A DNA stretch of 58,767 nucleotides, taken from positions 1 through 58,767 of the forward strand of contig NZ_JAQFFK010000004.1 in the NCBI RefSeq assembly GCF_027594145.1, in the 5' to 3' direction. The notes under the pieces are model-generated. The model saw nothing but the letters and a program-made list of their open reading frames with translations, was not told the DNA's origin and searched no databases. Shown here in pieces: positions 9,477-17,329 of the stretch; within the stretch, counting starts at the first letter, position 1, and each line of letters opens with the position of its first letter. This DNA comes from Methanococcoides alaskense. GTDB taxonomy: Archaea > Halobacteriota > Methanosarcinia > Methanosarcinales > Methanosarcinaceae. The translations under genes and the position numbers were made by a program.

Positions 9477-9495
9477 AAAGTATGCTTATATTCTC
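9477..9495 (+). promoter_or_regulatory. promoter of the repeat-protein gene (shared element)
   Basis: AAAGTATGCTTATATTCTC is identical over 17 bases to the ABC-operon promoter on the other strand. Transcription would start near 9510-9515, giving a leader of about 40 bases before the ATG at 9554. Confidence 0.6.
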
Positions 9496-9553
9496 GACTG
9501 CCAGTGGATGCATTGTGAATACTCGGGTATTGCCGGGACACAGAGATGATAAT

Positions 9554-10441
9554 ATGAACAATAAAATATTGAAAACAATTGGTTGCTTTGCAGCTATCCT
9601 GATGGTATTCAGTTTGTTTCCAACAGGTGCGCTCGCGGCAGAAGACAGTACGACAAAGGATCTCTCTATGATGAAGTTCGGTGAAAAGAATAGGATGGGA
9701 CATGGAATCGGTGGAGGATTTTTCCTTTCTGACGAAGATGATATGAGTTCCAGAACTTCCGATGATCGCCCTGCATGTCCTGTGGAGTTTGAAAGTGAAG
9801 CCGATGAATTTGAGTTTCAAAAAGAACGTTTGATAACTTCCTTTGATAAAAAGATCGAAAGATTAGAGACTCTAAAAGAGAACCTCGATAACATTGGTAA
9901 TGAAGAGATCACTGAGGAACTTATAGATGATCACATTGTTCAGCTTGAAGATGCAAAGGAGCTCATATCTTCTACTGAAGACAAAGAAGAAATTAATGAA
10001 GTAATGGAATCATTGTCTTCCGTATTTGAAGACATGTCTGAAGAACTTAGAGGGCCAAATTCCAAAATGCATGATGACCGTCCCTTATGTCCAGTGGAGC
10101 TCGAAAGTGAAGAAGATGCATTTGAGTTTCACAAAGAGCGTTTGATCACTTCCTTTGATAAAAGGATCGAAAGACTGGAGACTCTAAAAGAGAATCTCGA
10201 TGAAATTGGTAATGACGACATCACTGAGGAACTTATAGATGAGCACATTGTTCAGCTTGAAGATACAAAGGAGCTCATATCTTCTGCTGAGGACAAAGAA
10301 GAAATTAACGAAGTAAGGGGATCATTGTCTTCCGTATTTGAAGATATGCCTGAAGAACTTAGAGGATCAAATTCCAAAATGCATCTTAATGGACCTATGA
10401 ATGGTATGCATTCAAGAGGCATGGCTTCAGTTGAAGAATGA
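9554..10441 (+). CDS. exported protein with two 104-residue helical repeats
   Basis: This 295-residue exported protein has a signal peptide (about residues 1-29, ending LFPTGALAAE). Its two tandem repeats of exactly 104 residues (about 70-173 and 174-277) each begin DDRPxCPVExESE and continue with a highly charged helical region (KERLITSFDKKIERLETLKENL, then ITEELIDxHIVQLED). Each repeat carries one Cys. A Met-rich tail follows. The start at 9554 is chosen because MNNKILKTIGCF gives a proper signal peptide; reading upstream adds 24 residues that would destroy it. I do not recognise the family. The next gene encodes a diverged single copy of the same helical unit. Confidence 0.75.
   Translation: MNNKILKTIGCFAAILMVFSLFPTGALAAEDSTTKDLSMMKFGEKNRMGHGIGGGFFLSDEDDMSSRTSDDRPACPVEFESEADEFEFQKERLITSFDKKIERLETLKENLDNIGNEEITEELIDDHIVQLEDAKELISSTEDKEEINEVMESLSSVFEDMSEELRGPNSKMHDDRPLCPVELESEEDAFEFHKERLITSFDKRIERLETLKENLDEIGNDDITEELIDEHIVQLEDTKELISSAEDKEEINEVRGSLSSVFEDMPEELRGSNSKMHLNGPMNGMHSRGMASVEE
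9761..10384 (+). repeat. tandem 312-bp in-frame duplication
   Basis: Copy 1 spans 9761-10072 and copy 2 spans 10073-10384, with an exact 312-base period and the same reading frame. The translated copies are about 85% identical by eye, and long stretches of DNA are also identical. This indicates a fairly recent duplication. Confidence 0.85.
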
Positions 10442-10480
10442 GTTTCGGTCATTGAATTGAGAAACATTTTTCAGTCAAAA

Positions 10481-10512
10481 ATGGAGCAAATCGCTCCATC
10501 TTTATTTTTGTG
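10481..10512 (+). terminator. terminator after the repeat-protein gene
   Basis: ATGGAGC (10481-10487) pairs with GCTCCAT (10493-10499) around a 5-base loop, and CTTTATTTTTGTG follows. It lies between the two related exported-protein genes and suggests separate transcripts. Confidence 0.65.
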
Positions 10513-10558
10513 TGTTTGTTCTATGATACAATAAAGAATTGCTATAATGGTGTTTAAT

Positions 10559-11161
10559 ATGAATAAAGGTATGAAAACTATCGGCATACTGTTAATTTTG
10601 TTATGTTCAATATCAGGGAGTGCTTATGCAAGGGAAGATATGTCTGGTAAAGTCGGCTTAGGGTCTAAGGAATATATGCCTGATAGATCTGGGCTAGATT
10701 CCAGAGCGAATGGATTTACAAATCTGATAGATTCAAAAATAAGACTTCTTGAGAGCGAGATCGAAAACAGCGATGATCTATCGTTCATTGAAGAAGCTGA
10801 GCTCATGATATTTGAACTGGATAATGTAAGGAATGAAATGCAGGAAGCTTCTAATGAGGATGAATTTGCATCTTCACTTAATAAGTTCAATTCTCTAATG
10901 GAAAACTCTTCAGAAGATATCGAGCAAATTTTCATGGGTGGTCAAAAGATGTCTGTTGATCGAATTGTTGATGTAGGAAATAAAAGTGTACAAATGAACG
11001 ATTCAAGTGGCGATATGAAGTCTTCAATTATGAGCGACGAAAGAGATGATCCTATTAAGAACGTTTCCTCGAGATCTAAAATAGTTAATGGAAATGAAAA
11101 TGAGACTTCCAATTCTAATTTCCTTACCAGATTCGTGAATAAGATAATGTCTTTCTTCTAA
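10559..11161 (+). CDS. exported helical protein related to its upstream neighbour
   Basis: The 200-residue secreted protein has a signal peptide (MNKGMKTIGILLILL, ending near SAYA). Its central region (FTNLIDSKIRLLESEIENSDDLSF, IEEAELMIFELDNVRNEMQEA, then a terminal SSEDIEQIF) follows the same helical pattern as the repeat unit of the preceding gene, so it looks like a diverged single-copy paralogue. The C-terminal 70 residues are polar and end in a short hydrophobic FLTRFVNKIMSFF that could sit at a membrane. The start could also be 10547 or 10571; 10559 gives the most normal signal peptide. Function is unknown. Confidence 0.65.
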   Translation: MNKGMKTIGILLILLCSISGSAYAREDMSGKVGLGSKEYMPDRSGLDSRANGFTNLIDSKIRLLESEIENSDDLSFIEEAELMIFELDNVRNEMQEASNEDEFASSLNKFNSLMENSSEDIEQIFMGGQKMSVDRIVDVGNKSVQMNDSSGDMKSSIMSDERDDPIKNVSSRSKIVNGNENETSNSNFLTRFVNKIMSFF

Positions 11162-11196
11162 CCACAACTTTCCGATTTTAAGAACATTTATGCAAC

Positions 11197-12066
11197 ATGA
11201 GTTCAATTCAATTTCTTATGAACCTGAATGAAATTGACTGGAACGATGTCTGGAAAGAGCAGATGAGGCTTTATAATGAGGTCGAGGGAACTCTGGAAAA
11301 AGTTGATATCTGGGAAAGTAAGGAAAATGCCAGAAGATACTGGGAAATGTCACAGAACAAGGGTGCTGACCGCATTGAACAGACTTTAGGTGAGCTTGAT
11401 CTTAAAGCTGATTCGCGCGTTCTTGATATTGGTTCCGGACCAGGCGCTCTTGCGATCCCTATCTCAAAACGTGTTCGGGAAGTGGTTGCAGTTGAACCCT
11501 CGGACGGGATGATGTCCGTATTGCAGGAAAATATCGAGGAACTGGACATCAGCAACATCAATTGCATTCACGAAGGGTGGGAAGATATTGATATTGATGA
11601 ACTTGGCGGGAAATTTGACATAGTCATTGCTTCTTATTCGCTGAATGTGCCCGATATAAGACAAACGTTCGAAAAGATACAGGCGGTTTCCAGTGGCTCT
11701 GTTTATGTTTACTGGTTTGCAGGGGAGACATCCTGGGATGATCAATACCGTGCCATATGGCCTGCTCTGCATAATGGGGAATATCACAGTTCCCCTAAAT
11801 GCAATGTCATGTACAATGTCCTTTATGACATGGGTATATTTCCCAATATGGAGGTGTTCCCAATGCATAGAAGTATGACCTTTTCTTCCATGGATGAAGC
11901 GGTCAAACACTATGTTCCGCATTATAGGGCATACACTGATGCACAGGTCTCAATACTCAGGCAATATCTGAAAGAGATCCTGCCGGTCAATGAAGATGGT
12001 TCCATACTTCATCTTGGCGATACTATGCGTATCAAGATGTGGTGGGACAACGCTTCTGATAATTGA
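11197..12066 (+). CDS. class I SAM-dependent methyltransferase
   Basis: Rossmann-fold methyltransferase of unknown substrate. Motif I is VLDIGSGPGALAIPIS (about residues 73-88), motif II is VVAVEPSDGMM, and FDIVIASYSLN fits motif IV. The N-terminal region (EIDWNDVWKEQMRLY) is typical of a methanogen family of small-molecule methyltransferases. The C-terminal part has an unusual run of aromatic residues (YVYWFAGETSWDDQYRAIW). An alternative start at 11218 removes seven residues and gives MNLNEIDW, which may be nearer the family start. It is convergent with the MATE gene, with a 7-base gap. It could act in corrinoid, lipid or cofactor metabolism, but nothing here decides. Confidence 0.82.
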   Translation: MSSIQFLMNLNEIDWNDVWKEQMRLYNEVEGTLEKVDIWESKENARRYWEMSQNKGADRIEQTLGELDLKADSRVLDIGSGPGALAIPISKRVREVVAVEPSDGMMSVLQENIEELDISNINCIHEGWEDIDIDELGGKFDIVIASYSLNVPDIRQTFEKIQAVSSGSVYVYWFAGETSWDDQYRAIWPALHNGEYHSSPKCNVMYNVLYDMGIFPNMEVFPMHRSMTFSSMDEAVKHYVPHYRAYTDAQVSILRQYLKEILPVNEDGSILHLGDTMRIKMWWDNASDN

Positions 12067-12073
12067 AAATGGC

Positions 12074-13441
12074 TCAGGAAAAGTCTGGATGGATGTCCTT
12101 TTTGAAAAGACTGTATTCCTTTGCCAGCATGACGAAGGTCACCAGAAAAGAGAGTCCGTCAGATAATGGGAATGCCATCCATACTCCCTGAAGCTGAAAG
12201 AAACGAGGGAGTATCAGGACAAGTGGTATCAGGAAAAGTACTTGTCTGCTGATCGACAGGAAAAATGCTGGTTTCGCTTTTCCCAGTGTCTGATATATAG
12301 ATGCTCCTACTACCTGGAATCCGACCAGTGGTAGTGCAAGTGCCATTATCCTCATTGCTGCTTTTCCTGCCTCTATCAATTCTTGGTCAGTGGTAAATAT
12401 GCCGAACAATTGAGTTGGAAATATGAAGAGCAGTAAGAACCCCGCAATTGATACCACTGTAGTTATTTTCATGGCCAGTGCTGTAGAACTGATGACCCTT
12501 TCGTAGTTCTTTGCACCATAATTGAACCCCACTATAGGTTGTAGGCCCTGTACAATGCCTATCATTGGCATGAAAGTGAACATGAACAATCTATTAACGA
12601 TACCAAATACTGCTATGGGAATATCTCCTCCGTAAACAGCAAGCACATTGTTTATCACGATCACCATCAGGCTGCCCGACGCATTTCTTGCAAATGAGGA
12701 CGTTCCGATGGTGACCATTTCTTTCAGTATCTCGGGGTGGGGTACGAAATACCTTATGTGGAAATGAAAACTGCTCAGTCCCTTAGTGAAGTAGTATAAG
12801 AGGTAGAGGGCACTTACCACCTGTGAAATAACGGTTGCAATAGCTGCACCTTTTATGCCCATATTCAGTCCAAAGATGAATATGGGGTCAAGGATTATGT
12901 TAAGCCCTGCTGATATTACCATTGTAAACATGGCCACTCTTGCATTTCCTTCCGCACGAACAATGTTATTTAGTGTCATGGAAAATGCAAAGAATATAGT
13001 GCCGTAAAGGATTATCTTTGTATAATCGTATGCAAAAGGCATGATCGTTTCTGTGGCACCGAACATTCTCAGCAGGGGCTCAATGTAAACGACACCTAAT
13101 ATCGTCATAACGATGCTAAGTGCAAGTATGGCAGTTATGGCGTTTCCGAGTGCGATATCTGCACGTTCGTGTATCCTTGCACCTAAGCTTCTGGAAATAA
13201 TGGACGCACTTCCTATGCCTATTGTGAGTGCTATTCCCATGATTATCATCTGGATCGGGAATGCAATGGTTATCCCTGCAATACCCTGTACACTTTCTGC
13301 TCCAAGTGCCCGTCCTACGAAAATAGTATCTACAAGACTATAGAGGGCCTGAACTATCATTCCAACGGTCGCAGGCAGTGAAAGCTTAAAAAGGACCTTT
13401 TTAATGCTATCTTCTGAAAGCATTCTGGATCTTTCGTTCAT
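12074..13441 (-). CDS. MATE family efflux transporter
   Basis: Twelve-helix multidrug/toxin exporter of the MATE (NorM/DinF-like) family, probably Na+- or H+-coupled. The sequence shows the twofold MatE repeat: LPATVGMIVQALYSLVDTIFVGRALG at the N-terminus and the corresponding FNYGAKNYERV segment in the second half. The 455-residue length is usual. I chose 13441 (MNERSRML) because the sequence just upstream reads GAGGAAATACCT, a good ribosome-binding site; the longer reading adds 13 residues. It is divergent from the UbiA-type gene and convergent with the methyltransferase. Confidence 0.9.
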   Translation of the reverse strand: MNERSRMLSEDSIKKVLFKLSLPATVGMIVQALYSLVDTIFVGRALGAESVQGIAGITIAFPIQMIIMGIALTIGIGSASIISRSLGARIHERADIALGNAITAILALSIVMTILGVVYIEPLLRMFGATETIMPFAYDYTKIILYGTIFFAFSMTLNNIVRAEGNARVAMFTMVISAGLNIILDPIFIFGLNMGIKGAAIATVISQVVSALYLLYYFTKGLSSFHFHIRYFVPHPEILKEMVTIGTSSFARNASGSLMVIVINNVLAVYGGDIPIAVFGIVNRLFMFTFMPMIGIVQGLQPIVGFNYGAKNYERVISSTALAMKITTVVSIAGFLLLFIFPTQLFGIFTTDQELIEAGKAAMRIMALALPLVGFQVVGASIYQTLGKAKPAFFLSISRQVLFLIPLVLILPRFFQLQGVWMAFPLSDGLSFLVTFVMLAKEYSLFKKDIHPDFS

Positions 13442-13547
13442 AGGTATTTCCTCAGAAGTCTGGGGATGAAAAGAAAACACCTTATAAATCAGTTCCGTAT
13501 TTATCTCTTTTAGTGTGACTTTTAGGACTATGACTTAACTAGTCGGC

Positions 13548-13561
13548 ACTACTAAAGTAGT
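13548..13561. promoter_or_regulatory. inverted repeat ACTACT-AA-AGTAGT between divergent genes
   Basis: This perfect 6-2-6 inverted repeat lies a few bases upstream of the TATA-like GGTATAATAG (about 13566-13575) of the UbiA-type gene. The position is that of an operator or activator site. No regulator is known. Confidence 0.35.
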
Positions 13562-13620
13562 TCAATGGTATAATAGTATATTAAATTAATAATATCAGGA
13601 AGTTATGCAATTTTATATCT

Positions 13621-14544
13621 ATGGGTGAAAAAACATCTTTCTCATTAGATAGTGTCAGATTTCCGAAAAACAACCAAAATTCATACCATTTCCCGGACAT
13701 TTCAAGTCTGTGGCCAACACTACACCTTTTGAACAGTTCTACACTGGTGTCGATCTCCGGCGCTTTAAGGATATACCTTGCTTTCCTTTTGCTGCAGTTG
13801 CAATTCGATATCCTTTCCTGTATAGGTGGTGGTCTGGTGGTATATTCTGTCTATACTCTCGATCGTGCACTTGATTCTGAGGAAGACGCGGTGAACAGGT
13901 CTGAGCTTACCGGAGCAAGACGGGATATTGCACTTTTTGCGTCAGTCCTGACATTCCTTGTTGGTGCCTATTTCCTGTTCCTTGACGGTTTATTGCTTCT
14001 TGCTTTTTTGCCTCTGGTGACCGGTTTCCTTTACAGTAAAGGGATCAAGGTCGGAAAACATCATCTCAAGCTCAAAGGCGGTCTCGGTGTGAAGAATCTG
14101 GTTGTCGGCATAACATGGGGTGCATTCATTGCTGGTATTGCAGGTTGGTATGCAGAAAGCATATTGCCGGTGTTTGCTGTATTCCTTTATTTTGGGTGCA
14201 AACTTTTCGTAAACTCTTCAGTGTATGATTTCAAAGATCTCAAAGGCGATGCCCTGGCAGGAATAAAAACACTTCCTGTAAGTCTTGGCGAACAAAAGAC
14301 ACGTGCTATCCTTCTGGGCATCCACCTGTTCTCTCATTCCCTTCTATCGATCTTGATAATGTCAGAGCTTCTTGCCTATGAACCGATATTGCTGGTCTAC
14401 AGCTTTATTGCAGGCCTTGTCTGTATCAATCGTTTTGCAGCCCCGGTTGAAAAAGAGTCAAAGAACAGGTTGTACAAACGACTGTTCGTTGTGGATGGCG
14501 AATCGAGTATGATCGTAGGTCTAAGGGCAATTATGGGAGTTTGA
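13621..14544 (+). CDS. UbiA-family prenyltransferase
   Basis: Integral-membrane aromatic/lipid prenyltransferase. Two Asp-rich Mg-diphosphate motifs are present: LDRALDSEED (about residues 80-90), standing for the usual NDxxD, and YDFKDLKGD (about 201-209), for the second DxxxD. Multiple hydrophobic helices separate them. The 307-residue length is normal. It could transfer a prenyl chain in methanophenazine or another archaeal isoprenoid pathway, or to glycerol phosphate as in ether-lipid synthesis; the motifs do not decide. The N-terminal 45 residues are polar and atypical. It is convergent with the FilR1-type regulator. Confidence 0.8.
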   Translation: MGEKTSFSLDSVRFPKNNQNSYHFPDISSLWPTLHLLNSSTLVSISGALRIYLAFLLLQLQFDILSCIGGGLVVYSVYTLDRALDSEEDAVNRSELTGARRDIALFASVLTFLVGAYFLFLDGLLLLAFLPLVTGFLYSKGIKVGKHHLKLKGGLGVKNLVVGITWGAFIAGIAGWYAESILPVFAVFLYFGCKLFVNSSVYDFKDLKGDALAGIKTLPVSLGEQKTRAILLGIHLFSHSLLSILIMSELLAYEPILLVYSFIAGLVCINRFAAPVEKESKNRLYKRLFVVDGESSMIVGLRAIMGV

Positions 14545-14558
14545 TATTGTATGGATGA

Positions 14559-15359
14559 TCAAAGGGATTTGATCTCCCTTGCTTTCTCTTTATAATGCTC
14601 AAATAGCTCTTTTCCCCATTGCACAGCAGCTTCGTCGTGTCCTATTAGATCGTTTTGTGGGTCATATGTTCCGTTCTTGAAAAACAATGACATGGAAAAG
14701 AAATTGTCGGTTACAATGAATGCGACCTTTGCTTCATCGATCAGGTAGAGCTTTGTATTGTCAGAGTTCAGATACGTCTCCAGTGAATCTCTGTATTCGT
14801 TCTTCACCTTTTCGAAAACATTTGTTGTCAAAACAAGCTTTGTAGGAACATCATTTTTGGCGAGACTGACAAAGAATTCCGGATATACCGGGATAAATAT
14901 GGTGGAAACCCCATCAATTTCGCTTGATTTATTTATGTTTCCAATAAAATTCTTATGGGAGTCATATATGTTTTCCAGACCTTCCTGGTGGACAGAGCAT
15001 TCGCCAAGGTCACCGATCCTATCAAGAAGCTTTTGTGGTATTCCATCAAGTAAGTGTTCTTTCCAGAAATCATCGTTCCTTTCGATGGCATCAAGGGTTT
15101 TTATCAGTGGTTTTAGATACTTGGATGCCACCCTTCCGATCGGTGTAATGTGGTACTTTTTTTCATCTTTAAATATAAGGTTTGAAGCTACCATCTCTTT
15201 TATTCGGGGGGATATCTCTGGCGAGCTCACCTTGAAATATTCCCTTATTTGTGATAATGTACGAGGTTCTTCTTCTATAAAGAAAAGAAGGTCTTTTCTT
15301 TTTTCTGAAAATGTGAGAACGCTTAGCAATCCATTTGATCTCATTTTCTTCAGCTCCAT
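14559..15359 (-). CDS. winged-helix transcriptional regulator with FilR1 middle domain
   Basis: The 266-residue regulator has an N-terminal winged helix (about residues 10-85: RKDLLFFIEEEPRTLSQIREYF, VSSPEISPRIKEMVASNLIF) followed by the methanogen-specific FilR1/DUF1724 domain (about 120-260, ending with a FSMSLFFKNGTYDPQNDLI segment). Members of this family regulate methyltransferase and methanogenesis genes in Methanosarcina. Many of them sit next to their targets, but the neighbours here (UbiA-type, purH) give no obvious one. A second ATG five codons in is possible. Confidence 0.85.
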   Translation of the reverse strand: MELKKMRSNGLLSVLTFSEKRKDLLFFIEEEPRTLSQIREYFKVSSPEISPRIKEMVASNLIFKDEKKYHITPIGRVASKYLKPLIKTLDAIERNDDFWKEHLLDGIPQKLLDRIGDLGECSVHQEGLENIYDSHKNFIGNINKSSEIDGVSTIFIPVYPEFFVSLAKNDVPTKLVLTTNVFEKVKNEYRDSLETYLNSDNTKLYLIDEAKVAFIVTDNFFSMSLFFKNGTYDPQNDLIGHDEAAVQWGKELFEHYKEKAREIKSL

Positions 15360-15592
15360 AGTGTTGGGTGTACCTATTACATATATAATTAATGGACACC
15401 TTTTAAATATTTATTATTACATACTTGGATTTTTTAAAACTCGGCTACCCTTTTTCTTTAAGTTTTGATAGTATCCACTCGATAAGTTCGTATCAATGGT
15501 TCGTACTCCCCGTTTCACCACATATACAATTGAAAATTATCTTACTTCTACTGTAAATATGTGGCGATAGCTCTAAAGGACAAATCGGTCAT

Positions 15593-15624
15593 AAAAAAGA
15601 AGGGAATGTGTGCAAAAACACACA
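15593..15624 (-). terminator. terminator of purH
   Basis: TGTGTG (15607-15612) pairs with CACACA (15619-15624). On the minus strand the hairpin is followed by ATTCCCTTCTTTTTTATG. It lies 13 bases past the purH stop codon. Confidence 0.55.
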
Positions 15625-15637
15625 TCTAAGAATATAA

Positions 15638-17254
15638 TCAGTGTAGGAAGTGTCTCATTCCAGTGAACACCATTGAGATGTTCAGACGATTTGCAGTAGC
15701 AATGACCTCATCGTCCCTTATGGAACCGCCTGGTGAAATTATGTATCTTATCTTGCTTTCATCAGAATAGATTATACTGTCATCGAATGGGAAGAATGCA
15801 TCAGAAGCCATGACGGACTCTGAAAGTATGGATTGCCAGTATTCTTCAAAGCTCATATCCGGCTTTTCCCTTTCATAGACTATCTCAAGGTTCTCTTTTG
15901 CTTTTGTTGCTGCAAGTTTGCGTATGGAATCAACGCGATTTGGCTGTCCTGCTCCCATTGCTATCATAACGTAACATCCGTCCTTGTATTCGTATGCAAG
16001 TGTCACAGAATTGGATTTTGTGCTCTTGCAGGCGCAAATACAGAATTCGGACAGTCCGCGTTTCTCTTCAGGGTACGCAGTTTCAGTAACACAGTCCCAC
16101 TTCTCGTAAAGCCCTATGTTCCTTGTCTGTTTCAGCATTCCTCCGATCACATACTTGTATGTGGTCTCGGTATCAAATGCTTCATTGAACTGTGGCAATT
16201 CAAGAAGACGCAGATTTGAGCTCTTATCTTTCAGATATTCAAGGGCATCATGCTCGAATCCAGGTGCGAGGATGATCTCCACGAACTTACCCTTAAGGAA
16301 TTCTGCGGATTCAAGATTGAAAACGGTATTGGTGCAGATTATACTACCAAATGCTGATACAGGGTCGCCATCCCATGCATGCTCCAAAGCTTCGCAAAGA
16401 GTGTTACCGGTTGCCAGTCCGCATGGGTTATTGTGTTTGACAATAGCAACTGCGGGATTCGTGTTGCCTACCTCTTTGATGGTCTGGAGGGCATTGTCCG
16501 CATCCACATAGTTGTTGTATGAAAGCTCCTTTCCATGCAACTGGTTTGCATTTGAAAGTGCAGGGCCAACGATCGCCTCATCCTTGTAGAATGTAGCTTC
16601 CTGGTGCCAGTTCTCTCCATATCTGAGCTTTGTACCTTCAGTGAAGTTCATGCGCAGGACATCTTCATCGAGGAGAGTCTTGCTCAGGTACGTATCAATA
16701 TTACTGTCATAATTTGCAGTGTGTCTGAATACCTTGACCGCAAGTTTTTCGCGGGTGGTGTCAGAGACCGTGCCGGCTGATCTCAATTCCTTGAGGACCT
16801 CTCCATAGTCTTCCGGGTCTGATATTACTGTTACAGACTTGTAGTTCTTAGCGGCAGAACGAAGTAAGGTTGGTCCTCCGATATCGATGTTCTCTATAGC
16901 TTCGTCAAGGTTCACACCCTCTTTCGAGACTGTTATCTCGAAGGGGTAAAGATTGACAGCTACCATGTCGATAAGCTCGATGGATTCCTTTTCAGCTTCT
17001 CCCATGTGTTCAAGGTTTCCTCTCATACACAGCAATCCGCCGTGTATTCTTGGGTGGAGTGTCTTTACACGTCCTCCCATCATTTCAGGAAAACCGGTAA
17101 CTTCTGAGACGTCGATCGTCTCAATACCCGCATCGCGAAGTATCTTCGCAGTTCCGCCAGTCGATATAATCTCTATGTTCAGTTGCTCTAGTCCCCGTGC
17201 GAAATCCACGATTCCAGTTTTGTCAGAGACGCTTAGCAGTGCCCTTTTTACCAA
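15638..17254 (-). CDS. purH: bifunctional AICAR formyltransferase / IMP cyclohydrolase
   Basis: Catalyses the last two steps of de novo IMP synthesis: formylation of AICAR by 10-formyltetrahydrofolate and ring closure. The N-terminal MGS-like cyclohydrolase domain (about residues 1-115) has LLSVSDKTG, ISTGGTAK and GGRVKTLHPRIHGG. The formyltransferase domain has the catalytic KHNNPCG, SDAFFPFDD and a C-terminal SPGGSIRDDEV...GMRHF. The full length (538 residues) indicates both activities. The gene begins with TTG at 17254, four bases after a GGTGA; no ATG is available. Many archaea use PurP and PurO instead, so this gene implies access to a folate-type formyl donor. Confidence 0.93.
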   Translation of the reverse strand: MVKRALLSVSDKTGIVDFARGLEQLNIEIISTGGTAKILRDAGIETIDVSEVTGFPEMMGGRVKTLHPRIHGGLLCMRGNLEHMGEAEKESIELIDMVAVNLYPFEITVSKEGVNLDEAIENIDIGGPTLLRSAAKNYKSVTVISDPEDYGEVLKELRSAGTVSDTTREKLAVKVFRHTANYDSNIDTYLSKTLLDEDVLRMNFTEGTKLRYGENWHQEATFYKDEAIVGPALSNANQLHGKELSYNNYVDADNALQTIKEVGNTNPAVAIVKHNNPCGLATGNTLCEALEHAWDGDPVSAFGSIICTNTVFNLESAEFLKGKFVEIILAPGFEHDALEYLKDKSSNLRLLELPQFNEAFDTETTYKYVIGGMLKQTRNIGLYEKWDCVTETAYPEEKRGLSEFCICACKSTKSNSVTLAYEYKDGCYVMIAMGAGQPNRVDSIRKLAATKAKENLEIVYEREKPDMSFEEYWQSILSESVMASDAFFPFDDSIIYSDESKIRYIISPGGSIRDDEVIATANRLNISMVFTGMRHFLH

Positions 17255-17329
17255 AAAATCACCAAGTTAGATTGTTATATATGTTGTATAAATGTTCTGG
17301 TTGGCCATTATGACCGTCAATTCCAAAGT

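Larger units (their letters stand above)
9048..9553. other. divergent AT-rich promoter region
   Basis: No gene is seen in these 506 bases. They hold two divergent copies of the envelope promoter element, at 9101-9124 (minus) and 9477-9495 (plus). Between them lies about 350 bases of highly AT-rich DNA without a convincing reading frame or hairpin. Confidence 0.6.

Noticed and set aside
14758..15468. 236-residue frame opposite the FilR1-type regulator
   Set aside because: Antisense shadow rich in Ser and Phe; the opposite frame has a clear winged helix and FilR1 domain.
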